64,000 bases of DNA from positions 242,525-306,524 of the forward strand of contig CACXKA010000001.1 in the NCBI GenBank assembly GCA_902768125.1, in the 5' to 3' direction. This DNA comes from an uncultured Bacteroidales bacterium (lineage in GTDB: Bacteria; Bacteroidota; Bacteroidia; Bacteroidales; Bacteroidaceae). This document shows, one piece after another, positions 18,002-26,507 of this stretch (position 1 is its first letter; every line of letters starts with the position of its first letter). The notes under the pieces were generated by a model. That model was not told the DNA's origin, searched no databases, and saw only the letters and a program-made list of their open reading frames with translations. The translations under genes and the position numbers were made by a program.

Positions 18002-18009
18002 TAATTTTG
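18002..18009 (+). promoter_or_regulatory. -7 promoter element for the DUF6242 gene
   Basis: TAATTTTG followed by CA, 32 bases before the chosen start at 18041. Confidence 0.55.
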
Positions 18010-18040
18010 CATCGTTTTGTATATTGGCTTATTGCGAACA

Positions 18041-19390
18041 ATGATGAAAATAGATAAAAAGTATACGTTCCAAAGCATGGCTGTGCTGATGATGACAGTG
18101 TTGGTACTTGCGTCATGCATGGGCAGCGATGATATTAAAACCACACCAGAGTGTGCCATCACAGGCTTCTCTATCAACAGCATCACCTGTGATGTCAAGA
18201 CCAAGAAGTACGACCAAAACGGCAAAGCTACTGACACCCTCGTTTCCAGAACGATGTACAGTAGTCAAATCTTCTTTAACATCGACCAGCTCAACGGACA
18301 CATCCACACCGTCGATTCACTGCCTAACTGGGTGGATTTGACGAAGGTGGTTCCCACCGTCAATGCCCAGGGAGATGTTTATTACAAGACGGAAGAGGAT
18401 GACATACTCTATTATCCATTGAATTCCGGTTCCACCATCCTCGACTTCAACAAGACTGTAGAGTTGCTGTGTGCCTCTACAGATGGACTTTCCAAACGAA
18501 TCTACAAAGTGGACATCTACAAGCACGTGGCCAATACCGACACGCTGGAATGGAAGTCCACCACCTCTAATCTTTCCATCGTAGGAACAAGCAAAGTTTT
18601 TTATGTGGATGGAAAAGTTTATGTGTTCGCCCAGAATAAGAGCAAAAAAGCTGTGGTGACTTCTGCAAAAGATGAGGATGCCGCCACTTGGAGTACACCT
18701 GCCACCATCCCTGTTGATGAAGGCTCTATCGTGCTGTTCAACAACAACTTCTATGGATTGGGGAGCGATGGCTACATCTATCGTTCTACCCCAGAGCAGG
18801 TTTCCACTTGGGAGAAAGTATCCGACCAGCAAGTGGAACGCCTGTTAGCTGCCGATGCCTACTATCTCTACGCCTTCAACGGCACCTCTATCATCAGCAC
18901 ATCCGACTTCAACACATGGACCGAGGAAGAGACGAACGATGCGGAAATGCTTCCAGAGACCTCCATCAACGCCCTGACATATCCTTCTGGTACCAACCAG
19001 AACTTGCAAGTGGCGGTGATGACAGGAGTTTCAAGTCAAAACACCCAAAACGGAGTGACTTGGTGCAAAACCTCCACATTGGACGAAAGCACCAACCAAC
19101 CTTGGGCTTACATACAAGTAACACGTGACAATGCCTACGGAATGCCTCACTTTGACCACCCCAGCGTGACCTACTACAACGGGGCTTTGTATGCCATCGG
19201 TGAGGAAGAAGATGCCTACACTAAGTTGTACCGTTCAGATGATAATGGCATCACGTGGCATCAGCAGGAGAAATACCCCCTCCCAGAGGATCTCAAGTCA
19301 GTGGATGGTGTGGCAAGCATCGTCACTGTTAATCAGAAAATATGGATCATCCAGGAAAATGGCAAGGTATGGCAAGGCTCTATTCAGTAA
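18041..19390 (+). CDS. DUF6242 family lipoprotein
   Basis: I start at the ATG at 18041 (MMKIDKKYTF), which leaves a normal lipoprotein leader with lipobox LASC; the eight extra upstream codons overlap the promoter. The 449-residue product resembles DUF6242 proteins: an N-terminal beta domain (AITGFSINSI, SLPNWVDLTKVVPT), then repeated short Trp/Tyr blades such as YGLGSDGYIYRSTPEQVSTWEK and LYRSDDNGITWHQQ, suggesting a beta-propeller. Function unknown. Its 3' end overlaps the next gene by 22 bases. Confidence 0.82.
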   Translation: MMKIDKKYTFQSMAVLMMTVLVLASCMGSDDIKTTPECAITGFSINSITCDVKTKKYDQNGKATDTLVSRTMYSSQIFFNIDQLNGHIHTVDSLPNWVDLTKVVPTVNAQGDVYYKTEEDDILYYPLNSGSTILDFNKTVELLCASTDGLSKRIYKVDIYKHVANTDTLEWKSTTSNLSIVGTSKVFYVDGKVYVFAQNKSKKAVVTSAKDEDAATWSTPATIPVDEGSIVLFNNNFYGLGSDGYIYRSTPEQVSTWEKVSDQQVERLLAADAYYLYAFNGTSIISTSDFNTWTEEETNDAEMLPETSINALTYPSGTNQNLQVAVMTGVSSQNTQNGVTWCKTSTLDESTNQPWAYIQVTRDNAYGMPHFDHPSVTYYNGALYAIGEEEDAYTKLYRSDDNGITWHQQEKYPLPEDLKSVDGVASIVTVNQKIWIIQENGKVWQGSIQ

Positions 19391-20031
19391 TCGCAACCAT
19401 TCTCTTCGCCGTCAGTGTTCAGGCACAGGAACTGGAATATGCATTGGAACTCGGTGCGATGGGCGGTCCTAGCTTCTACACTGGTGATGGCAATCTCAAC
19501 GGTTTCTACAAGAACGTGACGATGGCAGGCGGACTCATGGGGCGATACAACATCAATCCACGCATGGCACTGAAATTCAACCTCGGTTACGGAAGTGTGA
19601 AAGGCGATGGCAGCAAGGGAAAGAATAAATACCCTGCCAAGAATGGGCAGAAATGGAACTTCAACAACTCGCTGGTCGATTTGGGTTGTCAATACGAACT
19701 GAACTTCTGGGGCTACGGCACTGGAACAGGATACAAGGGGCACAAGCGATTCACGCCCTACATTCAAATGGGACTCGGATTCACCGTCTGCAACAAGGAA
19801 CTGACGATGAACATCCCCGTAGGTTTTGGCGTGAAATACAAATTCAGGCCTCGCTGGAATGTCGGACTTGACTGGTCAATGCGCTTCTCCTTGAGCGACA
19901 AGTTGGACGGCATCGAAGATCCCTACAAGGTCAAGAGCGGTTTTCTGAAGAACAAGGACAGCTACTCGTGGACAATGGTGTACATCTCCTACGACCTCTG
20001 TCCGAAGTACCGCAAGTGCACCAATGAATAA
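19369..20031 (+). CDS. DUF6089 family outer-membrane protein
   Basis: Start chosen at the ATG at 19369 (MARLYSVIATILFAVSVQAQ), which gives a clean signal peptide; an earlier in-frame ATG would add nine residues before it. The 220-residue product (ELEYALELGAMGGPSFYTGD) resembles DUF6089, a predicted small outer-membrane barrel, with many alternating aromatic/glycine strands. The reading frame begins 22 bases before the DUF6242 stop, so translation is probably coupled. uppS and bamA follow. Confidence 0.85.
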   Translation: MARLYSVIATILFAVSVQAQELEYALELGAMGGPSFYTGDGNLNGFYKNVTMAGGLMGRYNINPRMALKFNLGYGSVKGDGSKGKNKYPAKNGQKWNFNNSLVDLGCQYELNFWGYGTGTGYKGHKRFTPYIQMGLGFTVCNKELTMNIPVGFGVKYKFRPRWNVGLDWSMRFSLSDKLDGIEDPYKVKSGFLKNKDSYSWTMVYISYDLCPKYRKCTNE

Positions 20032-20077
20032 AACAAAAGTACAGACAAAACTATAGTGCTTAAAAGAACTCAAGAAT

Positions 20078-20818
20078 ATGTATAAAGAACAAATAGATAT
20101 GACAAGACTGCCCCACCATATAGCCATCATTATGGATGGCAATGGACGTTGGGCGCAGGCTCAAGGCAAGGAACGCACATTCGGTCACCAAGCAGGGGCT
20201 GAACGTGTGCATGACATCATGACCGCTGCCACCAAACTCGGCATCGACTATTTGACCCTTTATACATTCTCCACCGAGAACTGGAACCGTCCAGAAGCAG
20301 AAGTTTCTGCCTTGATGGCATTGTTGCTCAAACATCTGGAAGATGAACTCTTTATGAAAAACAATGCCCGATTCCGTGTGATTGGAGACATAAAGCGTTT
20401 GCCAAAAGTGGTGCAGGATGCCTGCCAGCAGATGGAGGAACGCACTCAAAAAAATACGGGAACCTGTCTGGTGTTGGCATTGAGTTACTCCTCTAAATGG
20501 GAGATCACGCATGCCGTTCAGCAGATTGCACAGGAAGTGAAGGATGGGAAGTTGGCTGTTGATGCCATTAACGAAGAGATCATCAGCCAACACCTTGCCA
20601 CTCACTTTATGCCCGACCCCGAACTGATGATCCGCACTGGTGGCGAAGAACGTCTGAGCAACTACCTGCTCTGGCAATGCGCCTACTCCGAATTCTACTT
20701 CACCAATGTCTATTGGCCAGATTTCACGGAAGAAGAGTTCCATAAAGCCATCGTGGATTATCAAAACCGTCAACGCCGTTTCGGCAAGACTGGTGAACAA
20801 GTGACTGAGAACAAATAA
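20078..20818 (+). CDS. uppS: Isoprenyl transferase (undecaprenyl diphosphate synthase)
   Basis: A 246-residue cis-prenyltransferase that makes the C55 lipid carrier for peptidoglycan and surface polysaccharides. Family motifs: [14 protein letters not shown] (catalytic Asp), FSTENWNRP, and the C-terminal [18 protein letters not shown] and YWPDF blocks. The ATG at 20078 gives [14 protein letters not shown]; the internal Met eight codons on is also possible. bamA follows 23 bases later, an order usual for Bacteroidetes. Confidence 0.96.
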   Translation: MYKEQIDMTRLPHHIAIIMDGNGRWAQAQGKERTFGHQAGAERVHDIMTAATKLGIDYLTLYTFSTENWNRPEAEVSALMALLLKHLEDELFMKNNARFRVIGDIKRLPKVVQDACQQMEERTQKNTGTCLVLALSYSSKWEITHAVQQIAQEVKDGKLAVDAINEEIISQHLATHFMPDPELMIRTGGEERLSNYLLWQCAYSEFYFTNVYWPDFTEEEFHKAIVDYQNRQRRFGKTGEQVTENK

Positions 20819-20841
20819 ACGATATACATATTATAATATAC

Positions 20842-23475
20842 ATGAGGATTTTAAGATTCATCATACTCACATCCGTCTTTCTCCTATCTTCATTTGTGAC
20901 TCTCAAGGCACAAGTGCAGACAGAGCCGAACATTGTGTACGGCCAAGAGAAGAAATACGAGATTGGAGGAATCGCTGTGGAAGGTGCCACCAATTACGAC
21001 GACTACATACTCATCGGACTTTCAGGACTCACCGTCGGCGAGATGATTTCTGTGCCTGGCGAAGAAATCACAAACGCCATCAAAAGATATTGGAAACAAG
21101 GACTCTTCTCGGCGGTGAAGATTGAGGCAGACAGCATTGTGGATGACAGAGTCTATCTGAAGATTAACCTTACCATGCGCCCACGTGTATCGCAGGTCAA
21201 CATCAACGGTGTGAAGAAATCGGAGCACGATGATTTGCAGGAGAAAATGGGTATCGTGAAGGGTAATCAGCTGACGCCAAACATGGTGGACAAAGCAAAG
21301 ATTATCGTCAAGAGATACTTTGACGAGAAGGGTTTCAAGAATGCTGAGGTGAACATCCTGCAGCATGATGACCTCACCCACCAAGGACAACTCATCGTTG
21401 ATGTCAACATTGACAAGAAGGAGAAGGTGAAGGTCAACAAAATCCATATTGCTGGTAATGACCACCTTGCCACCAAGAAATTCCACGGAGGATTCTTCTC
21501 AGGAGGTCTCTTGAAGAAGACCAACGAGAAGGGTTTCAAGAGTCTTTTCAAGGCTAAGAAGTTTGTGGCTGAGAAGTTCGAAGAGGACAAGGATCGCGTG
21601 ATTGAAAAGTATAATGAACTGGGTTACCGAGATGCCTATATTGACGAGGATAGCGTGGTCAATGTAGGTGATAATCTGGTGGATGTCTATCTCCACATTG
21701 ACGAGGGTCAAAAATACTATGTGCGTAACATCAAATGGGTGGGTAACACTCTCTATAGCACAGAAGCACTCAACAGGACTCTTCAGATGAAACGTGGTGA
21801 TGTGTATAATACGAAACACATCAGCAAGCGTTTGTTCGCAGACGAGCAATCTGTATCGAACAGTTACTTCAACCAGGGTTATGTGTTCAACCAAATCAAC
21901 AGTGTTGAGGTGGATGTGGACGGTGACTCCATTGACCTTGAAATCCGTATCTCTGAGGGCATTCAGAGTACCATCAACAAGATAAAAATTTATGGTAACA
22001 CCCGTGTGTATGAGGAGGTGGTGCGTCGTGAATTCATGCTGAAACCAGGTGATCTTTTCAGTATGGATGCATTCAAGCAGACCTACATGGAAATCGCCCA
22101 GATGGGACATTTTGACCCAGAGGCTATGGATCCTAACAAATGGATTCAGCCTGACCGTATCAATGGAACCGTTGACCTCGAAGTGGAGTTGACTCCTAAA
22201 GCCAGCGACCAGATTGAATTCTCGCTCGGTTGGGGACAGACAGGTGTCATCGGAAAGGTCGGATTAAAGTTCACCAACTTCTCTATGCGTAATCTCTTTG
22301 GCAAAAACCGACTCCATCGTGGTATCTTCCCTCAGGGCGATGCACAGGAATTGGAACTTAGTGCTTCTACCAATGGTTCTTACTACCAGTCGTACAGCAT
22401 TTCATTCCTCGATCCTTGGTTTGGCAGAAAACGTCCTAACCAGCTTTCTATCGGTGCGTTCTTCTCACGCCAGACGGATATCAGTAGCAGCTACTATAAC
22501 AGCAGTTATTACAACAACTACTATAATATGTTGTATGGCTACGGCAACTACAACAGCAGTTACTACAATAACTACTCAAATTATTACGACCCAGACAAAT
22601 ACATTGAGTTGTTCGGTGTCAACATCGGTTTCGGAAAGCGTCTCTCATGGCCAGACAATAACTTCCGATTCAATGCATCGCTCGGTTACACTCGCTACAT
22701 GATGAAGAATTGGGAATATTTCATCATTCAGAACGGACACTGTAACAATATCAACCTCACACTCAGCCTATCACGCTCCATGCTTGACAGCGGTCTGTTC
22801 CCACGCTCTGGTTCACAGATTAATGCTTCGGTGTCTTTCACACCACCTTACTCGCTTTGGGATGGTGTTGACTATGAGCATATGGCAACGAACTACCGTG
22901 ATGCCAACTACCAGAGTGACATGAGTCGCAAATACAAATGGATTGAGTACCACAAATGGAAGTTCAACTCCAGATTCTTCACACCACTGAGTAGTGCCCA
23001 AAAATGTTTTGTGCTGATGACACGTTTCGACTTCGGTCTGCTCGGTCATTACAGCAAATATAAGAAGTCACCATTTGAGACCTTCTATGTGGGTGGTGAT
23101 GGTATGTCTGGATACTCCTCCACTTACTACTCTGAGACCATTGGTCTGCGTGGTTACGACAATGGTGCCCTCACACAGGGATACAACTATGGTTATGCTT
23201 ACGACCGCATGACCCTCGAGCTCCGCTACCCACTCATGCTGCAAGGTTCCACCAACATTTACGCTTTGGCATTTGCAGAAGCGGGTAATGCGTGGACAGA
23301 GATGAAGAAGTTCAACCCCTTTGACATGAAACGTTCGGCAGGTATAGGTGTGCGCCTCTTCCTCCCGATGGTAGGTCTGATGGGTATTGACTGGGCATAC
23401 GGATTTGATAATATCAATGGTTCGAAGAGTTATAGCGGAAGCCAGTTCCACTTCGTCCTCGGACAAGAGTTCTAA
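20842..23475 (+). CDS. bamA: Outer-membrane protein assembly factor BamA
   Basis: An 877-residue Omp85 protein that inserts barrels into the outer membrane. A signal peptide ends near KAQ (residue 24); POTRA domains cover about residues 40-430; the C-terminal barrel ends in FHFVLGQEF with a terminal Phe. The L6 motif IGLRGYDNG (VRGF/Y-like) is present after FYVGGDGMSGYSS. Residues about 548-583 are a Tyr/Asn/Ser-rich insertion (for example SSSYYNSSYYNNYYN) in a predicted barrel loop. It is followed by three OmpH/Skp genes, so assembly factor and chaperones are made together. Confidence 0.96.
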   Translation: MRILRFIILTSVFLLSSFVTLKAQVQTEPNIVYGQEKKYEIGGIAVEGATNYDDYILIGLSGLTVGEMISVPGEEITNAIKRYWKQGLFSAVKIEADSIVDDRVYLKINLTMRPRVSQVNINGVKKSEHDDLQEKMGIVKGNQLTPNMVDKAKIIVKRYFDEKGFKNAEVNILQHDDLTHQGQLIVDVNIDKKEKVKVNKIHIAGNDHLATKKFHGGFFSGGLLKKTNEKGFKSLFKAKKFVAEKFEEDKDRVIEKYNELGYRDAYIDEDSVVNVGDNLVDVYLHIDEGQKYYVRNIKWVGNTLYSTEALNRTLQMKRGDVYNTKHISKRLFADEQSVSNSYFNQGYVFNQINSVEVDVDGDSIDLEIRISEGIQSTINKIKIYGNTRVYEEVVRREFMLKPGDLFSMDAFKQTYMEIAQMGHFDPEAMDPNKWIQPDRINGTVDLEVELTPKASDQIEFSLGWGQTGVIGKVGLKFTNFSMRNLFGKNRLHRGIFPQGDAQELELSASTNGSYYQSYSISFLDPWFGRKRPNQLSIGAFFSRQTDISSSYYNSSYYNNYYNMLYGYGNYNSSYYNNYSNYYDPDKYIELFGVNIGFGKRLSWPDNNFRFNASLGYTRYMMKNWEYFIIQNGHCNNINLTLSLSRSMLDSGLFPRSGSQINASVSFTPPYSLWDGVDYEHMATNYRDANYQSDMSRKYKWIEYHKWKFNSRFFTPLSSAQKCFVLMTRFDFGLLGHYSKYKKSPFETFYVGGDGMSGYSSTYYSETIGLRGYDNGALTQGYNYGYAYDRMTLELRYPLMLQGSTNIYALAFAEAGNAWTEMKKFNPFDMKRSAGIGVRLFLPMVGLMGIDWAYGFDNINGSKSYSGSQFHFVLGQEF

Positions 23476-23555
23476 TCAACCCACAAAGGAACCAACTTAT
23501 CATCTCACCATCACTCATTAAGCCCATCATAAAAAACAAATAATAGAATAACAAG

Positions 23556-24068
23556 ATGAAAAAGCTTTTATTGACCATGACCGTGCTGTTGGCATCTATT
23601 GCTGCCAATGCACAAAAGTTCGCTCTTGTAGATATGGAGTACATCCTTAAGAATGTGCCCGCCTACGAACGCGCCAACGAACAGCTGAACCAAGTTTCCA
23701 AGAAATGGGAAGGCGAAGTGGAAGCATTGCTCAACGAGGCTGAAACACTCTACAAGAAATACCAATCAGAATCCGTGTTCCTCTCCGACGCACAGAAAAC
23801 CAAGGCAGAGGAAGCCATCATGGCAAAGGAAAAGGAAGCCAGTGACCTGAAGAAGAAGTATTTCGGTGGAGAAGGTGAACTCTATAAGAAACGCCAAAGT
23901 CTTCTCGCTCCTATTCAGGACGAAATCTATAATGCCGTCAAGGACATTTGTGACCAAAAAGGCTACCAGCTCGTACTCGACCGTGCTTCAGGTGGCAGCA
24001 TCATCTATGCTTCCCCAAAGATTGACATCAGCGAAGAAGTGCTCCAGAAACTGGGATACACTCATTAA
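23556..24068 (+). CDS. OmpH/Skp family periplasmic chaperone, copy 1
   Basis: A 170-residue protein with a signal peptide ending ANAQ (residue 20), the start motif KFALVDMEYILKNVPAYERA typical of OmpH/Skp, a long Lys/Glu/Ala-rich coiled coil (about 40-115) and the conserved end region GYQLVLDRASGGSIIYASPKIDISEEV. Skp-like trimers hold unfolded outer-membrane proteins on the way to BamA. First of three adjacent paralogues, 80 bases after bamA. Confidence 0.93.
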   Translation: MKKLLLTMTVLLASIAANAQKFALVDMEYILKNVPAYERANEQLNQVSKKWEGEVEALLNEAETLYKKYQSESVFLSDAQKTKAEEAIMAKEKEASDLKKKYFGGEGELYKKRQSLLAPIQDEIYNAVKDICDQKGYQLVLDRASGGSIIYASPKIDISEEVLQKLGYTH

Positions 24069-24102
24069 AAAAAACTAAAAACCCAAATAACTAAAGAAAA
24101 CA

Positions 24103-24594
24103 ATGAAAAAGATTATTTTTGCAATGCTCTTGGCTTTGCCAATGACTATGTTCGCACAGAAAATTGGACATGTAAACATCGATGCTGTCGTACAGGGTAT
24201 GCCTGAATATACGGCTGCTCAAACAGAACTCCAGAATCTTGGCAAGCAACTTCAAGATGAGTTCCAGCGTAAGCAGACAGACCTCCAGACAAAGAGCGAT
24301 GCTTACGAAAAGGAAAAGGCTACTCTCTCTGAAACTCTGCGCACTTACCGCGAGCAAGAACTCCAGAAAGCCTATACAGAGTTGCAGCAATTCGCTCAGA
24401 CAAGTGATCAGGAACTGCAGAAGTTGGAACAGACCAAGATGAGCGAGATCCAGGAAAAAATCATGAAGGCTGTTGATGAAGTGGGTGCTGCTGGTGGCTT
24501 CACATACATCCTTCCTGCTGGTGCCCTCGCCTTCATTGGTGCCAGTGCCACTGACATCACCGACCAGGTGAAGGCAAAGGTGGGTGCTAAATAA
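24103..24594 (+). CDS. OmpH/Skp family periplasmic chaperone, copy 2
   Basis: A 163-residue protein with signal peptide (MFAQ), the family start KIGHVNIDAVVQGMPEYTAAQ, a Gln/Lys/Glu-rich coiled coil (about 38-115) and a C-terminal beta end (GGFTYILPAGALAFIGASATDIT). It is diverged from copy 1 but has the same fold signature. The spacing of 34 bases suggests cotranscription. Confidence 0.93.
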   Translation: MKKIIFAMLLALPMTMFAQKIGHVNIDAVVQGMPEYTAAQTELQNLGKQLQDEFQRKQTDLQTKSDAYEKEKATLSETLRTYREQELQKAYTELQQFAQTSDQELQKLEQTKMSEIQEKIMKAVDEVGAAGGFTYILPAGALAFIGASATDITDQVKAKVGAK

Positions 24595-24637
24595 AGTTAG
24601 AGATAAAAATAGAGCTTTATAAAGCTTCGGCTTTTGT

Positions 24638-25195
24638 ATGAATAAAACACTCATACTCATTGTACTGTTCTCTTGTGCAGGTTTATTATCTGCACAAGAG
24701 ACTGTACCATTTGCCTCTGGCAATGCCAATCAGCAAACCATCATCCAGCCACAACACTTCGGCTACCTTTCTTACAATGATGTGCTTCACGCCATGCCTC
24801 AATATCAGCAAGCGATGAAGAGTCTGGAGGAACTGAAGAAGACCTACGACCAGGAGATGGAACGCTCGGAACAAGACTTCTCCAAGAAGTTCACCGAATA
24901 CTTGGACGGACAGAAGACCTTCCCTGAGAACATCATGCTCAAGCGTCAGAAAGAACTTCAACAGCTGATGGAACAGAGTCTCCAATTCCAAAAGGAAGCC
25001 CAGGAGTTGCTTACCAAGGCCGAGGAAGAGCTGATGGCTCCTGTCCATACCTTGCTGAAAGATGCCATCAATGCCGTTGGCAAAAAACACAACTATGCCT
25101 ACGTGCTCAACACCGATGTCAACGCCTATCCCTACATCAGTAGCGATGGCGAAAACTGCACCGATGCTGTGCTCATCCAGTTAGGCATTAAATAA
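24638..25195 (+). CDS. OmpH/Skp family periplasmic chaperone, copy 3
   Basis: A 185-residue, more diverged paralogue: signal peptide (GLLSAQ), a longer N-terminal stretch, then FGYLSYNDVLHAMPQYQQAMKSL, a coiled coil rich in Glu/Lys/Gln (about 65-130) and the end region NYAYVLNTDVNAYPYISSDGENCTDAVLIQLGIK. Its different surface and longer N-terminus suggest a different client or partner. murI begins 13 bases later. Confidence 0.88.
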   Translation: MNKTLILIVLFSCAGLLSAQETVPFASGNANQQTIIQPQHFGYLSYNDVLHAMPQYQQAMKSLEELKKTYDQEMERSEQDFSKKFTEYLDGQKTFPENIMLKRQKELQQLMEQSLQFQKEAQELLTKAEEELMAPVHTLLKDAINAVGKKHNYAYVLNTDVNAYPYISSDGENCTDAVLIQLGIK

Positions 25196-25208
25196 TGGTG
25201 AATCATAC

Positions 25209-26036
25209 ATGATAAATGGTACTTGCATCGGCGTATTCGATTCCGGCTATGGTGGTTTGACCATCCTTGACGGCATCCGTCAGCGTATGCCTGAGTACGA
25301 TTACATCTATCTCGGAGATAATGCGCGTGCCCCTTATGGTACGCGCTCTTTCGATGTGGTGTATGAGTTCACCCTCCAAGCCGTCAAGAAACTTTTCGAG
25401 ATGAGTTGTCCACTCGTCATCCTGGGTTGCAACACCGCTTCTGCCAAAGCCCTTCGTTCCATTCAGCAGAAGTATCTGCCTCAGTATGCTCCTGACCGAC
25501 GTGTACTTGGTGTCATCCGACCTACCGCCGAAGTGGTGGGAGACATATCTCACACCAAACACATTGGCGTTCTTGCCACCGAAGGAACCATCAAGTCAGA
25601 ATCCTATAAGCTGGAAATAGAGAAACTTCATCCTGGAAGCACCATCATTGGACAAGCCTGTCCCATGTGGGTGCCATTGGTTGAAAACAACGAGTTCGAC
25701 AAGCCTGGTGCCGATTATTTCGTCAAGGATTCTCTTGACAAACTGATGGCACAAGACCCTCTCATTGACACCATCATCCTCGGATGCACCCACTACCCTC
25801 TCCTACTCAACAAAATCAACCAATATCTCCCTCAAGGAGTACAGGTCATCCCCCAAGGTCAATACATCGCCTCCAGCCTTGAGGATTATCTTCGTCGTCA
25901 TCCTGAGATGGATGAACAACTCACCCGAGGCGGAACCTGTCAATACCTCACTACGGAATCCGCTTCCAAGTTCCGCGAAAGTGCCAGTCTCTTTCTAAAC
26001 GAAGAAGTCACCGTGGAACACATCACGCTCAACTAA
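25209..26036 (+). CDS. murI: Glutamate racemase
   Basis: A 275-residue enzyme that makes D-glutamate for peptidoglycan. The two catalytic cysteines are visible: Cys74 in LGCNTAS and Cys193 in LGCTHYPL. The N-terminal IGVFDSGYGGLTIL and the DNARAPYGTRS block are typical. It ends the uppS-bamA-OmpH run and is followed by a terminator. Confidence 0.97.
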   Translation: MINGTCIGVFDSGYGGLTILDGIRQRMPEYDYIYLGDNARAPYGTRSFDVVYEFTLQAVKKLFEMSCPLVILGCNTASAKALRSIQQKYLPQYAPDRRVLGVIRPTAEVVGDISHTKHIGVLATEGTIKSESYKLEIEKLHPGSTIIGQACPMWVPLVENNEFDKPGADYFVKDSLDKLMAQDPLIDTIILGCTHYPLLLNKINQYLPQGVQVIPQGQYIASSLEDYLRRHPEMDEQLTRGGTCQYLTTESASKFRESASLFLNEEVTVEHITLN

Positions 26037-26043
26037 AAAACAT

Positions 26044-26075
26044 AGCCCATCGCACTTCTATGCAATGGGCTTTTT
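26044..26075 (+). terminator. Intrinsic terminator after murI
   Basis: Stem AGCCCAT / ATGGGCT (26044-26050 with 26065-26071), extendable by an inner GC pair, followed by TTTTC. Confidence 0.82.
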
Positions 26076-26079
26076 CGTG

Positions 26080-26152
26080 TCGGGATGACGTGACTCGAAC
26101 ACGCGACCCCTACGTCCCGAACGTAGTGCGCTACCAACTGCGCTACATCCCG
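26080..26152 (-). tRNA. tRNA-Pro (anticodon CGG)
   Basis: Reverse strand begins CGGGATG and closes with CATCCCG plus discriminator A. The D arm is GCGCAGTTGGTAGCGC, the anticodon arm CTACG-TTCGGGA-CGTAG (anticodon CGG), and the T arm GCGTG-TTCGAGT-CACGT. It is 73 bases long without an encoded CCA. It reads codon CCG. Confidence 0.96.
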
Positions 26153-26165
26153 ATCAAATCGGGTG

Positions 26166-26197
26166 CAAAGGTACTGCAAATCGAACGAAATACCAAA
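26166..26197 (-). promoter_or_regulatory. Promoter of tRNA-Pro, part of a repeated promoter module
   Basis: On the reverse strand TTTG (26194-26197), 20 bases, TACCTTTG (26166-26173): a consensus promoter 14 bases before the tRNA 5' end. The spacer and upstream flank share sequence with the mutS promoter region (34101-34174). Confidence 0.8.
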
Positions 26198-26365
26198 TAT
26201 TTTTAGGTATTTCTGAGATGCAACCTGTTTTCAAATGTAAGCTCAGTGTTACGACTTTTTCCAAAGATTGCAAACCATATGTTGCAACTCTTTCACAAAA
26301 GTAGTCAAAAATGGGTCATAAAATGATAAAATATTGAAAAAAATAGGAATTAGCACTTAAGGTGC
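26198..26365. other. Gene-free region between tRNA-Pro and pckA promoters
   Basis: AT-rich, with no reading frame worth calling. It holds the outer part of the promoter module (inverted AAATACC / GGTATTT around 26188-26214 and GAGATGCAACCT at about 26216-26227) and nothing else that I recognise. Confidence 0.5.
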
Positions 26366-26396
26366 TTTGCCCAAAGCAAAGAAATGCGTACCTTTG
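26366..26396 (+). promoter_or_regulatory. Promoter of pckA
   Basis: TTTG (26366-26369), 19 bases, TACCTTTG (26389-26396). The pckA ATG lies 111 bases further on, giving a leader of about 100 bases. Confidence 0.8.
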
Positions 26397-26507
26397 TGCT
26401 TGATTTTGCAAAAATCCGTGGAGACTTATGCCTTCATGGAGTGATAGTTAAGCATCAATACGGTAAAAAGAGATTAATTTTTCATTTATTATAAACACAA
26501 AAGTACT

